This document shows positions 60,906 through 64,000 of a stretch of DNA of 64,000 nucleotides, one piece after another. This DNA comes from Trichomonas vaginalis G3. Its lineage: Eukaryota > Parabasalia > Trichomonadida > Trichomonadidae. The DNA lies in NCBI RefSeq assembly GCF_026262505.1, contig NC_067207.1:21978082-22042081 (forward strand). Direction: 5' to 3'. The notes beneath the pieces were generated by a model. It searched no databases. It was given only the letters and a program-made list of their open reading frames with translations, and had not been told where the DNA came from. Within the stretch, counting starts at the first letter, position 1. Each line of letters begins with the position of its first letter. A program made the translations under genes and the position numbers.

Positions 60906-61268
60906 CTAATGTCCGCCTAGTCTCTTACGTTTCCTGTTGAGTTCCATAGCATTCTTTAACTGGAGCTCATACATTCTGTTTCTCCTCTGGTAGAAAACAT
61001 ATTCTGGGTCAACTCCTGTGTTCGCGTCATCTGCATAAAGTTGTTTATATCCCACTTCAGGGTTTGTATAAAACTCTTTCCATCTCATATTTGCATACCA
61101 TGGTGGCAAACCTAACGCAGCGTCATTTGACATGGCAGTTTGCATTTGTACATCTGTTGGCACTTGACCATAGTTTGCCATTGCAGTTTGTATTCTAACT
61201 TCATTTGGAATATTCTCTGGGTTTGGTTGTCCAGGTTGCTGTGCATTCGCTAAGTTCTGTGCGTCCAT
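60906..61268 (-). CDS. Maverick part: 120-residue unknown protein
   Basis: MDAQNLANAQQPGQPNPENI start, two VQMQTAM-type repeats, a basic end (RKRKRLGGH). Function unknown. Confidence 0.5.
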   Translation of the reverse strand: MDAQNLANAQQPGQPNPENIPNEVRIQTAMANYGQVPTDVQMQTAMSNDAALGLPPWYANMRWKEFYTNPEVGYKQLYADDANTGVDPEYVFYQRRNRMYELQLKNAMELNRKRKRLGGH

Positions 61269-61291
61269 TTAATATTAGATAAAAATATCTC

Positions 61292-61423
61292 TTACGAGTA
61301 CATATACTGAACATTTGCAGGCATTGGTTCATCTTCATATTCTCTGTACTTTTCTGCCACGTCAAAGAAATAAATGACACAATGGAAAAAACCTAAAACA
61401 AGTAGTCCTATTTCAAACCACAT
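61292..61423 (-). CDS. Maverick part: 43-residue membrane protein
   Basis: MWFEIGLLVLGFFHCVIYFF is a single predicted membrane helix, followed by an acidic tail. It overlaps the 3' end of the methylase gene. Too short for most gene finders, but the start follows TTTTATTAGTAAGTAA. Confidence 0.45.
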   Translation of the reverse strand: MWFEIGLLVLGFFHCVIYFFDVAEKYREYEDEPMPANVQYMYS

Positions 61424-62226
61424 TTACTTACTAATAAAATTTCTTTATTGTGACACTTTCTCCAGTTTATAGGACCTCTCTCATATTCTATCTTGTCATA
61501 TATAAACTCATAGTCATGTATGTCCTCTAACCATCTCATGACACTTTCCAAACCACTTTTATCGGATGTAAAGTAAAAGCATGGATGGTTATGTAAAACG
61601 TCTAAAGTTTCTAAAGAGTCTCTCAAAGTCCAGTCTACTTGGTATTGAAAATCCCATGTGTTATAGAACGGCGGGTCCACTATAAAGAAAACATTTTCCT
61701 TGTCTTTATATTTTTCATACAACTCTGTCCAATGACATCTCACAAACTCTATACCCTCAATATATTTTTCTATGTTCTCTTTGAAAACATTTGTATAGTT
61801 AAGATATAAAACTTTTGACATAAGTGTTTCAATGTCATGAACTCTTATAGCACCACTATATAATAGTCTAGCAGATATACTATCCCAGTCAATATACTCT
61901 GCCTTTTTCAAAACCTCTCTGACAGTATTTTTCTTATCTAATGGTATACGTTCCATCTTACCTATAGGTATCTTTTCTTTTAACTCTTTCAATATTTTGT
62001 TTGTGTCTGGTATATGTTTGAGACGGTTCATATAGTTGTCGAAGTCATTGCATATAATCTTTGAGTCAGGAAATATTGTATGGCACAAATGAGATATATA
62101 GAAACTTCCACCGAACAAGTCTACAAATGTTAGACCATTCGGTAGTTTCTTAAGTTCTCTCAATAGAATATCTTTACATCTACTCTTATTTCCAAAGAAG
62201 GGTAACGGTGGTTTTGTAAAATTCAT
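61408..62226 (-). CDS. Maverick part: Dam-like adenine DNA methyltransferase
   Basis: 272 residues from MNFTKPPLPFFGNKSRCKDI. PFFGNKSR is the FxGxK-like SAM-binding motif, FVDLFGGS motif I, and VDPPFYN the catalytic DPPF (motif IV) of N6-adenine methyltransferases. It could mark the element's own DNA. The frame looks whole. It lies next to the right inverted end, after TTTTTATTATATATATAAA. Confidence 0.8.
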   Translation of the reverse strand: MNFTKPPLPFFGNKSRCKDILLRELKKLPNGLTFVDLFGGSFYISHLCHTIFPDSKIICNDFDNYMNRLKHIPDTNKILKELKEKIPIGKMERIPLDKKNTVREVLKKAEYIDWDSISARLLYSGAIRVHDIETLMSKVLYLNYTNVFKENIEKYIEGIEFVRCHWTELYEKYKDKENVFFIVDPPFYNTWDFQYQVDWTLRDSLETLDVLHNHPCFYFTSDKSGLESVMRWLEDIHDYEFIYDKIEYERGPINWRKCHNKEILLVSKCGLK

Positions 62227-62267
62227 TTTATATATATAATAAAAATGTTTTTTCCTGAAAAGTGACA

Positions 62268-62457
62268 GAAAAGTGACAAAACATGAAAACATATATAATT
62301 TGTGAAAAGCGACACATTATATAATGTTTTCGACCCAGAAGAAGGCTTCTTCCCAGAAGCAATGGAGGAAGAAGAAGAGTCCTCCGAATAAAAACTTCAT
62401 TTATACTAAACATCAACATCAGGGCTAGAAGGCACGAAGTGCCTGGAAGCCCCACTA

Positions 62458-62489
<32 letters not shown>
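62268..62489. repeat. Right terminal inverted repeat of the Maverick
   Basis: Inverse of 37592-37822 with indels, ending in a T-run of about 30. It contains one hairpin module (AGGCACGAAGTGCCT). Confidence 0.85.
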
Positions 62490-62493
<4 letters not shown>

Positions 62494-62531
62494 TCTTTTA
62501 GCTACTTGTAAAATAATCTAATTTTATAGTA
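62490..62531. mobile_element. Continuation of the split transposon copy
   Basis: Begins with the second TTATTC and matches the inverse of ~24310-24360 in the first copy (CTTTTAGCTACTTGTAAAAT) before similarity stops. Confidence 0.75.
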
Positions 62532-62820
62532 GTATATGTTGAAGGGTTTTGTGACTTTTTTTGTAAACGTAAGAATTCATACATTTTTGAGCGATTTTGT
62601 ATCATTTTTTTTTACATATGAAGTAAAAAATGTATGATTTTTACGGTTTTTATTCTTACGTTTTTGAATAAATCAAGATTTAAAAATTTTCAGAATCGTA
62701 AGAAATTTTCACTAAACCCATACATAATGAAATAAAAAAAATAAAAAAAATAAAAAAATAAACTTTAAAAATTCATGTCTTACATTTTTTGAATAATTTA
62801 TTTTTTTAATTCGTATGAAA

Positions 62821-63021
62821 ATGAGTGTCAAGACTAACGACGTTAAAAAATTGGGATTCACAAACGAGGAAATAAAGGATATATTAGAGGAGGCGAGTTA
62901 TGAAGTTAATAAATATTATTTAAGAAATTGTCAAAAATTCGCGGAGTTATTAAATGATTTAGATTATGATGGAAAAATGAATAAAGATGATGTTATAAAT
63001 TTCTTATTTCCCACAAATTAA
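62821..63021 (+). CDS. Second Maverick-like element part: 66-residue unknown protein
   Basis: MSVKTNDVKKLGFTNEEIKD start (an ATG six bases upstream is also possible), helical. Follows TTTTTTAATTCGTATGAAA, the element's promoter-like motif. Confidence 0.45.
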   Translation: MSVKTNDVKKLGFTNEEIKDILEEASYEVNKYYLRNCQKFAELLNDLDYDGKMNKDDVINFLFPTN

Positions 63022-63076
63022 TTTTTACTTTTCATTCTCTCCATATACGTTTCATAATAAAATAGTTGATGCGGTA

Positions 63077-63508
63077 ATGAGAACTCTTAGAGATGCGTTA
63101 GGGGTTAACGGTCAGATATACTGGGATGGAAATCATGACTCCATCATACAACAGTTAGTATATTATTACAATAATACATGGCATAGAACAATAAACATGA
63201 AACCGGTGGAAATGAAAAATGATATTTCAAAAGAATGGGAATATATTAGAAAGCAAATGGAAAGGTTGAATGATGTTAAACGTGAACAAATTAATTCGGG
63301 GCTCATGAATTTTAAACAAGGGGATAAAGTTTTGATTCATCTCGATTATGGAAAAACTGATAAATCAATGACAAAAAGAAGACGAAGATTTGACACAATA
63401 GCTGAATTTGTGAGATATATTAACGGCAATGCATTAGTTGAAGTTGACAATAAATTAATAGAAATTCCGATTTATTTTATTACTCCATTATATTTAAATA
63501 ATATTTAA
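63077..63508 (+). pseudogene. Second Maverick-like element part: integrase C-terminal region
   Basis: MRTLRDALGVNG, VYYYNNTWHRTINMKPVEM and FKQGDKVLIHLDYGK match the end of the catalytic core and the DNA-binding tail of Polinton integrases. It differs clearly from the integrase of the 37592-62489 element. Only part of the gene is present. Confidence 0.7.
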
Positions 63509-63527
63509 TTTTTTTATTTCGTAAGAA

Positions 63528-63800
63528 ATGAGTAACAACGAAGCAGTCAAGAGTCCAGACGATGAATATAAAAAGAAACTAAACAGAATTAAATCAAAAA
63601 TATGTTATTACAAAAAGAAGCCACAATGCGGTGGGGTTGAAAACGATAAAGAGAGGAAAGAAATAATCGAAAAATTAGAAACTTATCGTTCAATCCTTAA
63701 ACTGAGTGAAGCAAAAATAAAAGAATTTAATAGAATAAATAAATTGGTTGGAAGAGATGAATTTAATAAAGATGAATTTTTAAACTCAATCCAAATTTAA
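63528..63800 (+). CDS. Second Maverick-like element part: 90-residue unknown protein
   Basis: MSNNEAVKSPDDEYKKKLNR start, helical and charged, with the single Cys-containing loop KKKPQCGGVEN. Follows TTTTTTATTTCGTAAGAA. Confidence 0.5.
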   Translation: MSNNEAVKSPDDEYKKKLNRIKSKICYYKKKPQCGGVENDKERKEIIEKLETYRSILKLSEAKIKEFNRINKLVGRDEFNKDEFLNSIQI

Positions 63801-63961
63801 TTTTTATTCCTCTTTGACAACATCTCTCTTTCCATCATTACCGCATAACCACATTTTCTCAATTTTAGTGGTTTGTTATTTTTAACATGTTCTTGCATCA
63901 TTTTTATCATTTCCTCCCTTGTTATGATTCGTGGTAAATTTTGAGCTTGTGGGGTATTCAT
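63797..63961 (-). CDS. Second Maverick-like element part: 54-residue unknown protein
   Basis: MNTPQAQNLPRIITREEMIK start, then a basic segment ending MLSKRNKN. It overlaps the converging gene's stop by four bases. The start follows TTTTTATTTTTATCATAA. Confidence 0.45.
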   Translation of the reverse strand: MNTPQAQNLPRIITREEMIKMMQEHVKNNKPLKLRKCGYAVMMEREMLSKRNKN

Positions 63962-64000
63962 TTATGATAAAAATAAAAATTTGTTATCACTTATTTTATC

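Larger units (their letters stand above)
37592..62489. mobile_element. Maverick/Polinton, 24.9 kb, broken
   Basis: A virus-like element of the Maverick/Polinton family, treated as a fossil. Both ends, the 6-bp target duplication and most family parts are present. In order they are: long coiled-coil/Gln-rich protein, capsid candidate, penton-like candidate, SF3 helicase, HNH nuclease, packaging ATPase, a block of small proteins, protein-primed polymerase B, amphipathic small proteins, integrase, fibre region, and Dam-like methylase. It is broken, with roughly fifteen or more breaks spread over the replication, integration, structural and fibre parts. No cysteine protease was recognised. The age is fairly recent: the target duplication is exact, and it interrupts a transposon copy that is itself little changed. 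Confidence 0.9.
62532..64000. mobile_element. Second Maverick-like element, left end only (runs off the window)
   Basis: A different virus-like fragment of the Maverick/Polinton class. It would start AGTAGTATATG; Polintons characteristically start AG. The parts seen are small proteins and an integrase C-terminal region. Broken or partial; its extent and age cannot be judged from 1.5 kb. An inverted repeat (AACGTAAGAAT ... ATTCTTACGT, ~62568-62662) lies near its start. Confidence 0.55.

Noticed and set aside
37592-62489. A cysteine protease part of the Maverick
   Set aside because: I looked for the adenovirus-type protease pattern in the unknown parts and saw none convincing.

Overview
The window is AT-rich, intronless eukaryotic DNA, most likely from a trichomonad (Parabasalia; Trichomonas or Tritrichomonas type). 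The reasons are ankyrin proteins of the large trichomonad families, a pseudokinase, a CARMIL-like leucine-rich repeat protein, a tubulin-tyrosine-ligase-like enzyme, a divergent actin, CATT-type initiator-like motifs just upstream of several ATGs, and a Maverick/Polinton, an element class very abundant in these genomes. The species cannot be fixed from the sequence alone.

Host part, 1-36.6 kb: a decayed ankyrin gene (1-1036, -) and its intact paralogue (11968-13347, -); an LRR protein (1367-5122, +); a small beta-rich protein (5433-5774, -) diverging from a pseudokinase (5849-7537, +); two helical-repeat proteins (8285-10723 and 13558-15000, -); a broken repeat-protein gene (15115-16436); a second type of ankyrin protein (18275-19636, +); a TTL-like ligase (20615-21862, -); a pair of surface-protein-like paralogues (29950-32073, -) with a decayed relative nearby; a histidine acid phosphatase (33230-34390, +); and an actin-like protein (35063-36184, -). 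The spaces between hold several short inverted-repeat elements, one of which carries a tRNA-like sequence with Pol III box A, box B and a T-run.

Mobile part: a 4.74-kb DNA transposon (21900-26642) encodes a DDE integrase-type transposase, has ~0.6-kb inverted ends, carries ~120-bp tandem repeats next to both ends (4 and 13 units), and is flanked by a perfect 15-bp direct repeat. It sits just upstream of the TTL-like gene. Another copy of the same family starts at 36655 and is interrupted at 37591 by a 24.9-kb Maverick/Polinton (37592-62489), bounded by the 6-bp target duplication TTATTC.

The Maverick is a broken fossil with roughly fifteen or more breaks, but most parts are recognisable: protein-primed DNA polymerase B, integrase, double-jelly-roll capsid candidate, penton-like candidate, A32-type packaging ATPase, SF3 helicase, Dam-like methylase, HNH nucleases, a phage-tail-collar-like fibre region, and many small unknown proteins. 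I see no cysteine protease. A second, different Maverick-like fragment begins near 62532 and runs off the end of the window. The order of events is: transposon copy first, then Maverick insertion into it.
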